Source: an uncultured Ruminococcus sp. (GTDB lineage Bacteria > Bacillota > Clostridia > Oscillospirales > Ruminococcaceae). From it: a stretch of 64,000 bases of DNA. Below are positions 33,598 through 43,627 of the stretch, in pieces; positions within the stretch are counted from its first letter, which is position 1, and each line of letters begins with the position of its first letter. Made by a program: the position numbers and the translations under genes. Below the pieces are notes generated by a model. It was not told the origin of the DNA. It did not search any database and saw only the letters and a program-made list of their open reading frames with translations. The stretch is from positions 41,086 through 105,085 of the forward strand of contig NZ_CAMYUE010000011.1 in assembly GCF_947301925.1 (NCBI RefSeq), in the 5' to 3' direction.

Positions 33598-35205
33598 TTA
33601 CAGCAGTCCGTTTGCCTTCTTGAAGTCGATGAACTCCTCGTATGTGCCCTGTCTGTCAAGGCAGCCGCCCTCGGGAAGTATCTCGATTATACGGTTGGCC
33701 GTGGTCTGCATTATCTCATGGTCGTGAGAAGCCAGCAGCACTACGCCCTTGAAATTGATAAGGCTGTTGTTGACCGCGGTTATGCTCTCAAGGTCAAGGT
33801 GGTTGGTAGGACGGTCAAGCACCAGCACATTCGAGCCGAAAAGCATCATGCGCGAGAACATACATCTCACCTTTTCGCCTCCCGAAAGCACGTTAACAGG
33901 CTTGTACACATCGTCTCCCGAGAACAGCATACGTCCCAGGAAGCCGCGGAGATAGGTCTCTGTCTCGTCCTTTACGGAGTACTGCCTTATCCAGTCGAGT
34001 ATGGACAGCTCGCAGCCGTTGAAATACTCGGAGTTGTCAACGGGCATATATGAAGTAGTAACGGAAACGCCCCATTTGAAGCTTCCCGAATCGGGCTGTT
34101 CCTCCTCCATAAGTATCTTGAACAGCATGGTGATAGCCTGCTCGCTCTCACCCACAAAGGCTACCTTATCGTTCCTGCCCAGAGTGAAGCTTACGTTGTC
34201 AAGGAGCTTTACGCCGTCCACCGTCTTGGTAAGGCCTTCCACCTGAAGTATGTCCTTGCCCAGGTCTCTGTCCATATCGAAGCCTATGAATGGGTATCTT
34301 CTGCTTGATGCAGGAAGCTCCTCAACGGTCAGCTTCTCGATGAGCTTGCGGCGCGATGTTGCCTGATTGGACTTGGATTTATTTGCCGAGAACCTTGCGA
34401 TGAAGTCCTTCAGCTCCTTTATCTTCTCCTCGTTCTTCTTGTTCTGCTGCTTTATCATGCGCTGAATGAGCTGGCTGGACTCGTACCAGAACTCATAGTT
34501 GCCCACATACATCTTGATCTTGTTGTAGTCTATATCAACGATGTGGGTGCATACGTTGTTGAGGAAGTGACGGTCATGGGATACCACGATGACTGTACCG
34601 AAGTACTCCGAGAGGAACTCCTCCAGCCAGCGCACCGCGTCTATATCAAGGTGGTTGGTAGGCTCGTCAAGGAGTATGATATCGGGGTTGCCGAAAAGAG
34701 CCTGTGCCAGCAGCACCTTTACCTTCTCATTACCCGAAAGTGTGGACATCTGGGAATAGAGTATATCCTCCGACAGACCAAGTCCCTGTATGAGCTTTGA
34801 GGCGTCGGACTCTGCCTCCCAGCCGTTAAGCTCGGCAAATTCGCCCTCCAGCTCCGAAGCCTTTACGCCGTCCTCCTCGGAAAAGTCCTCCTTTGCGTAG
34901 AGAGCGTCCTTTTCCTGCATTATCTCATAAAGACGGGCGTTGCCCATGATGACCGTATCCAGCACGGTATACTCGTCATAGGCGAAGTGATCCTGCTTCA
35001 GTACGCTGAGGCGCTCCTCCTTGGGCATTACCACCTCTCCCGAGGCAGGCTCCAGCTCTCCGCAGAGCACGCGGAGGAATGTGGACTTGCCTGCTCCGTT
35101 GGCGCCGATGACGCCGTAGCAGTTGCCGTTGGTGAATTTAAGGTTTACGTTCTTGAAAAGCGTCGAGCCGCCGAACTGGACGCTGACATTGCTGACTGTT
35201 ATCAT
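33598..35205 (-). CDS. ABC-F protein with degenerate second ATPase site
   Basis: Soluble tandem-ABC protein of the translation-factor/ribosome-protection class, 535 residues, no membrane segment. Site one has Walker A GANGAGKST (34-42), signature LSGNE (157; usually LSGGE) and Walker B LLDEPTNHLD (178-187). The linker 238-300 is charged, as in ABC-F interdomain linkers. Site two has lost the Walker A lysine (GESEQAIT, 352-359), while its signature LSGGE is intact (440). Its catalytic Glu is Arg (LDRPTNHLD, 463-471). In a head-to-tail dimer this would leave one normal and one dead composite site. The family resembles YbiT/YkpA-type housekeeping ABC-F rather than a clear resistance protein. Confidence 0.88.
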   Translation of the reverse strand: MITVSNVSVQFGGSTLFKNVNLKFTNGNCYGVIGANGAGKSTFLRVLCGELEPASGEVVMPKEERLSVLKQDHFAYDEYTVLDTVIMGNARLYEIMQEKDALYAKEDFSEEDGVKASELEGEFAELNGWEAESDASKLIQGLGLSEDILYSQMSTLSGNEKVKVLLAQALFGNPDIILLDEPTNHLDIDAVRWLEEFLSEYFGTVIVVSHDRHFLNNVCTHIVDIDYNKIKMYVGNYEFWYESSQLIQRMIKQQNKKNEEKIKELKDFIARFSANKSKSNQATSRRKLIEKLTVEELPASSRRYPFIGFDMDRDLGKDILQVEGLTKTVDGVKLLDNVSFTLGRNDKVAFVGESEQAITMLFKILMEEEQPDSGSFKWGVSVTTSYMPVDNSEYFNGCELSILDWIRQYSVKDETETYLRGFLGRMLFSGDDVYKPVNVLSGGEKVRCMFSRMMLFGSNVLVLDRPTNHLDLESITAVNNSLINFKGVVLLASHDHEIMQTTANRIIEILPEGGCLDRQGTYEEFIDFKKANGLL

Positions 35206-35237
35206 AGTACCTCCGAAAAATGTGATAAAACAGAAAT

Positions 35238-35264
35238 AAAGCCCTCCCGCTCGGAGAGGGCTTT
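35238..35264 (-). terminator. Terminator of groESL
   Basis: On the minus strand AAAGCCCTC pairs with GAGGGCTTT, followed by ATTTC. Confidence 0.75.
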
Positions 35265-35280
35265 CTGCTGTTCTTTATTA

Positions 35281-36909
<1,629 letters not shown>

Positions 36910-37015
36910 TTACTCCTTTATAATAATTCTTAATTCATAATTCATAATAAATTGTTTCTGCCTGCCGGCAGACGGATCTTCAATCATCGGCTAAAGCCGA
37001 TACCGCAATTATGAA

Positions 37016-37318
<303 letters not shown>

Positions 37319-37325
37319 TTATAGT

Positions 37326-37352
37326 TTAGCACTCTTTCTCTCAGAGTGCTAA
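37326..37352 (-). promoter_or_regulatory. CIRCE operator (HrcA binding site)
   Basis: A perfect TTAGCACTC-N9-GAGTGCTAA inverted repeat, the classic HrcA operator, lying at the transcription start of groES-groEL. Confidence 0.98.
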
Positions 37353-37356
37353 TTAT

Positions 37357-37384
37357 ATTTTACCACCTTTTTATAATAAATCAA
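37357..37384 (-). promoter_or_regulatory. Promoter of groESL
   Basis: TTGATT (37379-37384), a 16-nt spacer and TAAAAT (37357-37362) on the minus strand, directly upstream of CIRCE. Confidence 0.75.
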
Positions 37385-37449
37385 GCCTTTTCTGCAAGCT
37401 TTCACAATTTTTGGCACTGTGTACAAATCTGCACGGATTAAGTGCAATT

Positions 37450-38550
37450 TTATGTGATGTAAGCTTCCTTCCCATTTTTCTTTCTCCCGTATTCAAGCAT
37501 GAGCATGAAGGTCATTATCACCAGCATTACCGACGGAACAGGCGAAGGAGCCGAGGTCCCTACAGCCGCCGATACCTCAACGGTCTCCCCTGCCATAAAA
37601 TACGGCAGCAGCAGCATACTGACAAAAAAACTCACCACCCCTGCCGCTGCTCTCATTATTATCAGCGGCATAACGGATATCCTTCCCCTTGCCACCACCG
37701 ACAGCTGGAACATGACGCACACGCCGCCGAAGGAGGTCAGGCCGCTTATATACGGCAGCAGCAGCCAGTCGCCGCGGGGCAATGCTTCCGCATTAGTCAC
37801 ATCAAGAAGCGCGGCGACTAAGGCCTCGCCGCGTATGCGGCCGAGGCCGGGGAGCTTCCCCAGAAGCTCCCCCGCTGCTGCTGCCGCCCCCGTGGTGACG
37901 AGGAATCTCGTCACCACGGCAAAGAAAACTATCATCACGCATATATCCGCCATGGCTCTGCCGCTGCCCAGAACGCAGTCCGTCAGCATATCCGCCGATA
38001 TATCGAAGCTTCGCCCCTTGTGCTCCACGGAGCGGCATCTCCTCAGCGGCACCGACATTATAAGTGCAAGGATAACGTTCGCCGACACCGCCGACAGGAG
38101 TATCAGCTGCCCTGCCGCCGCAGAGCCGTAAAGCTGACGGGAGATGCAGCCGAATACAAATGCGGGACCCGCGCCGAAGCACAGTCCCGCAAGGAGCTCC
38201 GCCCTTTTTTGGGATATACGGCCTGCGGCGTACTCCTCGCAGATCATTCTCAGTCCCACGGGATAGCCTGCCGCCATGGAAAACGTAAATACAGACAGTT
38301 CATTGGGCTCCATACCGAACAGCAGCCTGCCCACAGGAGCTGTCCATTTTGGCATCATGGCAGTGATACCGCTGCGGACTATGACCGAAGCCGCCGCCAT
38401 GACCGCAAAAAGCGAGGGTATCACCGTTTCGGTGCAGCGTCTGAGACTGCTCCGCACTGCCCATGCTGTGCCCTCTGTATCAAGGAGACAATACACGAAA
38501 AGCAGCACAGCGGCGGCAGCCTTTACAGCTTTCCCAGCGTTTTTCTTCAT
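37450..38550 (-). CDS. YlbJ-like sporulation integral membrane protein
   Basis: The 366-residue, multi-helix membrane protein belongs to the nucleoside-recognition (gate) family. The segment around MAAGYPVGLRMICEEYAAGR followed by GLCFGAGPAFVFGCISRQL matches the YlbJ pattern (MxxGxPxGxK...R, then NPLFIFG-like block). In B. subtilis YlbJ is needed for a late sporulation step under sigma-E. Start ATG at 38548-38550 is preferred (GAGGGTG seven bases before); the frame is open far upstream but crosses yqfC. It is divergent from yqfC with 58 nt between starts, supporting a sporulation role. Confidence 0.75.
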   Translation of the reverse strand: MKKNAGKAVKAAAAVLLFVYCLLDTEGTAWAVRSSLRRCTETVIPSLFAVMAAASVIVRSGITAMMPKWTAPVGRLLFGMEPNELSVFTFSMAAGYPVGLRMICEEYAAGRISQKRAELLAGLCFGAGPAFVFGCISRQLYGSAAAGQLILLSAVSANVILALIMSVPLRRCRSVEHKGRSFDISADMLTDCVLGSGRAMADICVMIVFFAVVTRFLVTTGAAAAAGELLGKLPGLGRIRGEALVAALLDVTNAEALPRGDWLLLPYISGLTSFGGVCVMFQLSVVARGRISVMPLIIMRAAAGVVSFFVSMLLLPYFMAGETVEVSAAVGTSAPSPVPSVMLVIMTFMLMLEYGRKKNGKEAYIT

Positions 38551-38608
38551 AATCATCACCCTCTTAATCATATTATTGGAAGTGAAAAAATATACGGGAG
38601 TGAAGCTT

Positions 38609-38959
38609 ATGTTTGAATGGCTTGCAGGTCTTGCGCGGGAGAAGCTGTACCTCGAAGCAGGTATACACATCTCCGGAAACAGCGAGCTCATCATGGACAA
38701 TTGCAGCCGCATAGAGGAATACAACGAGGTCTATATGAGGCTTGTCTCCGGCGGACTGTACATAGATATACGGGGCAGCGGTCTGAGAGCCTATGACTTC
38801 AGCACAGGCGGACTGGTCATACAGGGCTCCATAGAGAGTATAGGTTTTACCGAAAGGAGGCGGCAATATGAGAATGAAGCGCAGACTGCTGATAACCGCA
38901 AAAGGCAGGGAGCTGAACCGATTCGTCAACATGATACACCTGAGCGGGACAGAATGTAA
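38609..38959 (+). CDS. yqfC: YqfC-family sporulation protein
   Basis: The 116-residue protein matches the YqfC beta-strand pattern: LYLEAGIHISGNSELIMDNC, RIEEYNEVYMRLVSGGLYID, YDFSTGGLVIQGSIESIGF. The family is about 95 residues; here the frame runs on for about 30 polar residues and overlaps yqfD by 92 bp, so the C-terminal tail may not be functional. GGGAG precedes the ATG by nine bases. It is a putative forespore or mother-cell sporulation gene, always paired with yqfD. Confidence 0.82.
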   Translation: MFEWLAGLAREKLYLEAGIHISGNSELIMDNCSRIEEYNEVYMRLVSGGLYIDIRGSGLRAYDFSTGGLVIQGSIESIGFTERRRQYENEAQTADNRKRQGAEPIRQHDTPERDRM

Positions 38960-40028
38960 GGGGCAGTACTGCCGCGGTGAGGTATTCCGCGGAGATATCC
39001 TGCGCAGGGATATGAAAAAGCTGGAAGCGATAGCAAAGGAGTGCGGCGTGGAGCTGAAGGCTGCCGAATCCGACAGCCTGTTCGCCCGTATCTTCCGCTA
39101 CCGCCGACGTACAGGACTTATGGCGGGAGCCGCGGCAGCTGCCGCAGCCGTGCTGCTGATGTCGCAGATGCTGACAACTATAGATATACAGGGCAATTCC
39201 GCTGTCAGCGATGAGATCATCATTGCCGCCCTTGACCAGCTGGGAGTAAAGGAGGGCTCATTTCTCCCCTGCACCGACCTGCGGAGCTGCGAGAAGCAGC
39301 TGCCCTTCCTTATCGACGAGGTTGCATGGGCAGGCATACGCCGCACAGGCAACAGCATAGTCGTGCAGATACGGGAGGCAGAGCCCGAGCCCGATATGCT
39401 CCGCACAAGGATACCCTGCAATCTCATTGCAGACCGCGACGCTGAAATAACCTCGGTCCACGTCCGCAGCGGCGAGCTGATACACATAGTCGGGGACTAT
39501 GTACCCAAGGGCACCCTCCTCGTCAGCGCCGTCACCGAAAGCGACTTCGGCCACACCTATGTATACCATGCCATGGGCGAGATAAGGGGCAAGTATACCG
39601 AGTCCGTCAGCTTTTCCGCCCCCTTCCGCTGTGAGGAGACCTCCCCTACAGGCAGAACGGATACCCATAGACGGCTCGAGCTGTTCTCGCTGAGGATACC
39701 GCTTTTTCTCGGCAGGAACAGGTACGGCAGCAGCACGGAGACCGTCTCCGAGAAGAAGCTGCGGCTTTTCGGCAGGGAGCTCCCCATAGGCATAGAGCGC
39801 AGGGATATTGCCGAGACCTGCCTGACGGAAAAGGAATACTCCGAGGAGGAGCTGAAGGATAAGCTCATGGAGAGAGTATACCTGTATGAGAAGAATTTTC
39901 TCTCAGATGATACAGTCATTCTGGGACGGGATATCCGCACCGAAAACAGCGGCGGCGTCCTGACCCTCACCGTAAACTATGAGCTTGAAGGCGTTATATC
40001 CCAGCCCCGCGAGGTGTTCATAAAGTAA
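38868..40028 (+). CDS. yqfD: Sporulation protein YqfD
   Basis: The 386-residue protein has an N-terminal soluble part (residues 1-80 with GELNRFVNMIHLSG-like GRELNRFVNMIHLSG), one membrane segment around 85-105 (TGLMAGAAAAAAAVLLMSQM), and a beta-rich extracytoplasmic domain beginning TTIDIQGNSAVSDEIIIAAL. This matches YqfD, a sigma-E-dependent stage IV sporulation protein in B. subtilis. AAAGGAGG lies upstream of the ATG, inside yqfC. Its presence suggests the species or its recent ancestor can sporulate. Confidence 0.88.
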   Translation: MRMKRRLLITAKGRELNRFVNMIHLSGTECKGQYCRGEVFRGDILRRDMKKLEAIAKECGVELKAAESDSLFARIFRYRRRTGLMAGAAAAAAAVLLMSQMLTTIDIQGNSAVSDEIIIAALDQLGVKEGSFLPCTDLRSCEKQLPFLIDEVAWAGIRRTGNSIVVQIREAEPEPDMLRTRIPCNLIADRDAEITSVHVRSGELIHIVGDYVPKGTLLVSAVTESDFGHTYVYHAMGEIRGKYTESVSFSAPFRCEETSPTGRTDTHRRLELFSLRIPLFLGRNRYGSSTETVSEKKLRLFGRELPIGIERRDIAETCLTEKEYSEEELKDKLMERVYLYEKNFLSDDTVILGRDIRTENSGGVLTLTVNYELEGVISQPREVFIK

Positions 40029-40095
40029 CTTTCCCCACATCAGCCGCAGGTGCTCCTGCGGCTGTAAACTTTTTGTTAACGATAGATGCAGGCAG

Positions 40096-40124
40096 TTGAC
40101 ATCAGGTGCTCGTCAGAGTATAAT
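40096..40124 (+). promoter_or_regulatory. Promoter of the 40174 membrane protein gene
   Basis: TTGACA (40096-40101), a 17-nt spacer and TATAAT (40119-40124). The -10 element overlaps a long palindrome. Confidence 0.88.
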
Positions 40125-40148
40125 GTGTATATAAGATATACACATTAT
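40120..40148. promoter_or_regulatory. Perfect 13-bp palindromic operator over the -10 region
   Basis: ATAATGTGTATAT, spacer AAG, then its exact reverse complement. It covers the -10 box and the transcription start, so a bound repressor would block initiation. The core GTGTATAT...ATATACAC resembles operators of dimeric GntR/MarR-type repressors; the regulator is not in the window. Confidence 0.8.
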
Positions 40149-40173
40149 CAACATTCTTGAAAGGAGAGATAAT

Positions 40174-41433
40174 ATGAAACACAAAAGCGAAAAGCCTGTG
40201 GATATTATCCCCGAAAAGATACATAAGCGGCTTCACCTGATATATTTTATCCTGAAATGCGTCATCGCGGCCACTGTTTTCCTTTTGTTCTGGAGTACTG
40301 CTGTGTTCGCATTTGAAAAGATAAGAGGCTACGATATACCCGAAACCCAGACCGAGGAGTCCCCATTCCTCTTCCATCAGTACTGCGGCACATTCTTCGT
40401 GGAGTTCGACCGCGAAAACTCCTTTGCTTCCGACGCGGATTATACCGCCTACCTGGACAGAAAAAACGCAGCAGTGGAGCTTACTGCGGCGGATAAGGTA
40501 AAGGGGTATCTCGGTATGATACCCTCTCTGGTGCTTATCGGCTGTCTGATACTTGCTCTGCGCAGCGGCGACAAAAAGCGCATTTTCTGCGGCAAGGCCT
40601 GGCGGTACTTCCTTTTCGGCGGAATATTCTGGGGTGTGGGTAATCTATACCTTTACATCAGTAAAAATCTCTTTGATAACATCACAAGATTCGACGGCAT
40701 GACAAGCGTTTTCACTGAGCGGCGGCAGTATTTCCAGATATACGACGTTCTTGCCATTCCCTTTCTCATGGTATGCGGTGCATTTGTGCTCATCATGTAC
40801 GAAAAAGTCCGCGAAAACAAGGACTCCGCAAATATATCAAAGGCCCTGAAAGTCTTTTCGGCAGTCATTATGGCAGCAGCGGCAGGCTTTATCACATGGA
40901 GGCTTGGCGTCCGCACCTATGAGCTTATCCGCGTTATGAAGGGCAACGAATACAGCGTGTGGCTGCCCTTTAGTATCATGGAGGATCCTTTAAGGTATAT
41001 GTGCAGGCTGCCATTCGAGGACGCAGTCTCGCCGCAGGCCTACAAAAACGTGGTGCTGTTCCGCTATCTGAGAGACCTGCCCGTGTTCGCCATAACAGGC
41101 GCGGCGGTATGGCAGTTCGTGAGAGTTCTGCTCAACACCGCAAAGGGCGAGTTCAACACAAAGCGCAACAGGAAGCTCATGGGCAATGCAATGCTGCTGC
41201 TCATAGGAGCTTCACTCATACTCAACATCGTGGGACTGTTTGAAATAGGGCTTTTCAACAGGAGCTTCAACGGCATATTCGGCAACACAACATACACTAT
41301 GGCTCTCCGCGCCAAGACAGAACCCGCACTGTTCGCGCTGATGCTGTGGTTCTTCGGCACCTATTTGCAGGCTATCCCCGAGGAGGGGACTGCCGGCTTC
41401 ATACACGAAGCAAGAGAAAAACAGGATAAATGA
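40174..41433 (+). CDS. Polytopic membrane protein, unknown family
   Basis: The 419-residue protein has about eight hydrophobic helices: one near 23-48, then an extracellular segment of about 70 residues (with FHQYCGTFFVEFDRENSF), then helices at roughly 113-127, 143-160, 190-208, 225-240, 290-310, 336-356 and 385-400. No transporter signature is recognised. AAAGGAGAG precedes the ATG. It is monocistronic and probably tightly repressed through the palindrome at 40120. Confidence 0.75.
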   Translation: MKHKSEKPVDIIPEKIHKRLHLIYFILKCVIAATVFLLFWSTAVFAFEKIRGYDIPETQTEESPFLFHQYCGTFFVEFDRENSFASDADYTAYLDRKNAAVELTAADKVKGYLGMIPSLVLIGCLILALRSGDKKRIFCGKAWRYFLFGGIFWGVGNLYLYISKNLFDNITRFDGMTSVFTERRQYFQIYDVLAIPFLMVCGAFVLIMYEKVRENKDSANISKALKVFSAVIMAAAAGFITWRLGVRTYELIRVMKGNEYSVWLPFSIMEDPLRYMCRLPFEDAVSPQAYKNVVLFRYLRDLPVFAITGAAVWQFVRVLLNTAKGEFNTKRNRKLMGNAMLLLIGASLILNIVGLFEIGLFNRSFNGIFGNTTYTMALRAKTEPALFALMLWFFGTYLQAIPEEGTAGFIHEAREKQDK

Positions 41434-41440
41434 ACATGAA

Positions 41441-41462
41441 AAGGGCTGCAAATGCAGCCCTT
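41441..41462 (+). terminator. Terminator of the 40174 gene
   Basis: AAGGGCTGCA pairs with TGCAGCCCTT; a weak T-rich tail (TTTC, later GTTTTC) follows. Confidence 0.6.
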
Positions 41463-41567
41463 TCAGCGTTTTCAATCGGAAAACGCCTTAAAAATGCTGA
41501 ATGATTTCTCCGCCGCTGACAGAAATATATATAAACCGACAAATTTTTCCTCCCCTTTCAAAATCTC

Positions 41568-41596
41568 TTGAAAACCGCTATTTTTAGTAGTATAAT
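41568..41596 (+). promoter_or_regulatory. Promoter of the SulP transporter gene
   Basis: TTGAAA (41568-41573), a 17-nt spacer and TATAAT (41591-41596). Confidence 0.82.
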
Positions 41597-41650
41597 AGAA
41601 ACGTTGCGTTTGCTTACAAGAGATGTTTAAGAGAAAAAGAGGTTGTTGAA

Positions 41651-43339
41651 ATGGCTGAAAAGGCACTGAAGCCCACAGAGGAAAAGCTCAAACCAAAGCT
41701 TTTCTCCGTAATGAAGACGTATTCAAAGGAACAGCTGGTAAAGGACATAATCGCAGGTATCATCGTTGCGATAATAGCCCTCCCCCTTTCCATCGCTCTG
41801 GCGCTGGCGTCGGGAGTCGGCCCCGAACAGGGACTGTATACCGCTATAATCGCAGGCTTCATCGTATCGTTCTTAGGCGGAAGCCGTGTGCAGATAGCAG
41901 GTCCCACGGCGGCATTCGCCACCACAGTAGCAGGAATAGTTGCCGTTGAGGGCATGGACGGACTTGCCATATCCGCTATCATGGCAGGTATCATACTTAT
42001 AATCATGGGATTCTGCCGCTTCGGCGCCCTTATCAAGTATATCCCCGGAACTATCACAACGGGCTTTACCTTCGGTATCGCCGTGACCATTCTCATCGGA
42101 CAGGTCAAGGACTTCCTTGGTCTCACATTCAGGAACAAGCCCATAGAGACCGTGGACAAGATCAGGGAGATATTCAACTGCATCGACACCTTCAACTGGG
42201 AGGCTCTTGTGGTAGGTCTGGTATCGCTGGCTATACTCATTCTCTGGCCGAAAAAGCTGGAGAAGATACCTGCCTCGCTTATTGCTGTAGTTGCCTGCTC
42301 GCTGCTGGTAAAATTCAGCGGTATGCACGTCAATACCATCAAGGATCTCTACAATATATCAAATTCCCTCCCCAAGCTCACCGTTCCCGAGGTCACCTTC
42401 GCAAGGGTAAGGGCTCTCCTGCCCAACGCCTTCACCATAGCAGTGCTGGCGGCAGTTGAATCCCTGCTGTCCTGCGTTGTTGCCGACGGTATGATCGGTT
42501 CAAAGCACCGCTCTAACATGGAGCTGGTAGCACAGGGCGCTGCAAATATCGGATCCGCCTTCTTCGGCGGTATCCCTGCCACAGGCGCTATCGCCCGTAC
42601 TGCCGCCAACGTCAAGAACGGCGGACGTACTCCCGTTGCCGGCATGGTACACTCGGTAGTTGTACTGGCAACTCTGGTGGCTCTCATGAAATACGCCAAC
42701 TACATACCAATGCCCACTATCGCCGCCATACTCTTTGTGGTAGCCTACAATATGAGCGGCTGGAGAAATATAAGAAACACCGTAAAGACCGCTCCAAAGA
42801 GCGATATCGCCGTGCTCTTCGTGACGCTCATACTCACAGTGGTATTCGATCTGGTAGTAGCTATCGGCGTGGGAATGGTAATGGCTGCCCTCCTGTTCAT
42901 GAAGCGCATGGCTGACGTTACGGAAGCTCATGCCTGGGTCGACATCGACGACGAGGACACCGACCCCGACAATATCCTCCTCAAGAAGATACCCAAGAAT
43001 ACTCGCGTATTCGAGATAAACGGCCCCATGTTCTTCGCAGCAACAGATAAGTACAAGTACGTTCTCAGCGATAAGGATATAGACGTTCTCTGCATAAGAA
43101 TGAGAAACGTTCCCGCTATCGACGCTACGGGAGTAGAGGCTCTCATGCGTATAGTCAAGCGCTGCGAGAAGCACAACGTAAAGGTGGTATTCTCCCACGT
43201 CAACGAGCAGCCCATGAAGGTAATGACCAGGGCAGGCTTCGTTGAGAAGATAGGCAGCGAGAACTTCTGCGACCATATAGATACCGCTCTCATCAGAGCC
43301 GAAGCTCTGGAAAAAGAGATAGAAGCAAAAAGAGCATAA
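41651..43339 (+). CDS. SulP-family anion transporter with STAS domain
   Basis: The 562-residue protein has a membrane part of 10-14 helices with SulP motifs (GIIVAIIALPLSIALALASG, AGFIVSFLGGSRVQIAGPTA, FTFGIAVTILIGQ, FGGIPATGAIARTAANVKNG). A C-terminal STAS domain from about 445 carries VFEINGPMFFAATDKY and RMRNVPAIDATGVEAL. Family members carry sulfate, bicarbonate or dicarboxylates; the substrate here is open and no sulfur genes flank it. The gene is monocistronic. Confidence 0.93.
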   Translation: MAEKALKPTEEKLKPKLFSVMKTYSKEQLVKDIIAGIIVAIIALPLSIALALASGVGPEQGLYTAIIAGFIVSFLGGSRVQIAGPTAAFATTVAGIVAVEGMDGLAISAIMAGIILIIMGFCRFGALIKYIPGTITTGFTFGIAVTILIGQVKDFLGLTFRNKPIETVDKIREIFNCIDTFNWEALVVGLVSLAILILWPKKLEKIPASLIAVVACSLLVKFSGMHVNTIKDLYNISNSLPKLTVPEVTFARVRALLPNAFTIAVLAAVESLLSCVVADGMIGSKHRSNMELVAQGAANIGSAFFGGIPATGAIARTAANVKNGGRTPVAGMVHSVVVLATLVALMKYANYIPMPTIAAILFVVAYNMSGWRNIRNTVKTAPKSDIAVLFVTLILTVVFDLVVAIGVGMVMAALLFMKRMADVTEAHAWVDIDDEDTDPDNILLKKIPKNTRVFEINGPMFFAATDKYKYVLSDKDIDVLCIRMRNVPAIDATGVEALMRIVKRCEKHNVKVVFSHVNEQPMKVMTRAGFVEKIGSENFCDHIDTALIRAEALEKEIEAKRA

Positions 43340-43386
43340 ACAAGTCCCTTTTCTTCACTTTATCCACTTAATCTGCAAAAAATGAG

Positions 43387-43415
43387 TTGCTATTATCAGC
43401 GGCCCGTGATATAAT
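43387..43415 (+). promoter_or_regulatory. Promoter of a candidate small RNA
   Basis: TTGCTA (43387-43392), a 17-nt spacer and TATAAT (43410-43415), with no convincing coding region downstream. Confidence 0.65.
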
Positions 43416-43421
43416 CAGTAC

Positions 43422-43552
43422 AGAGAATGGTCCTCAGTGTTCTGTTCTCGCGAGAGCATTCAATGCTTTCTGAAAGCCTGTGAAGGCTTGAATAAATCAT
43501 CCTCATTGACCGATGCCGAAGTTTCAGTGTTCTTCGGTATCGGGATTTTTTT
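43422..43552 (+). ncRNA. Candidate small RNA of about 130 nt
   Basis: Between a promoter (43387-43415) and a strong terminator lies a short sequence with hairpins TCTCGCGAGA and AAGCC-TGTGAA-GGCTT, the latter inside a longer ATTCA...TGAAT pairing. The terminator stem pairs 43510-43521 with 43532-43543 and is followed by seven T residues. An overlapping open frame at 43437-43625 has no ribosome site and runs through the terminator, so it was rejected. No known RNA family is recognised. Confidence 0.6.
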
Positions 43553-43572
43553 ATATTTCCCCATAATAAAGA

Positions 43573-43610
43573 CAGCCGCCGAGCGTTCAGGGCTCTGCGG
43601 CTGCCTTTTT
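43573..43610. terminator. Bidirectional terminator after the Bce permease gene
   Basis: CAGCCGC pairs with GCGGCTG, CCTTTTT on the plus side and TCTTTATT on the minus side. Confidence 0.7.
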
Positions 43611-43627
43611 CTGTATCATGGATAAGC

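Noticed and set aside
42500..43276. Minus-strand frame of 258 codons opposite the SulP gene
   Set aside because: Composition rich in His, Tyr, Val and Cys typical of antisense frames; SulP/STAS is clear on the plus strand.
43437..43625. 62-codon plus frame in the SulP-Bce gap
   Set aside because: No ribosome site, and it reads through a strong terminator; treated as a small RNA.
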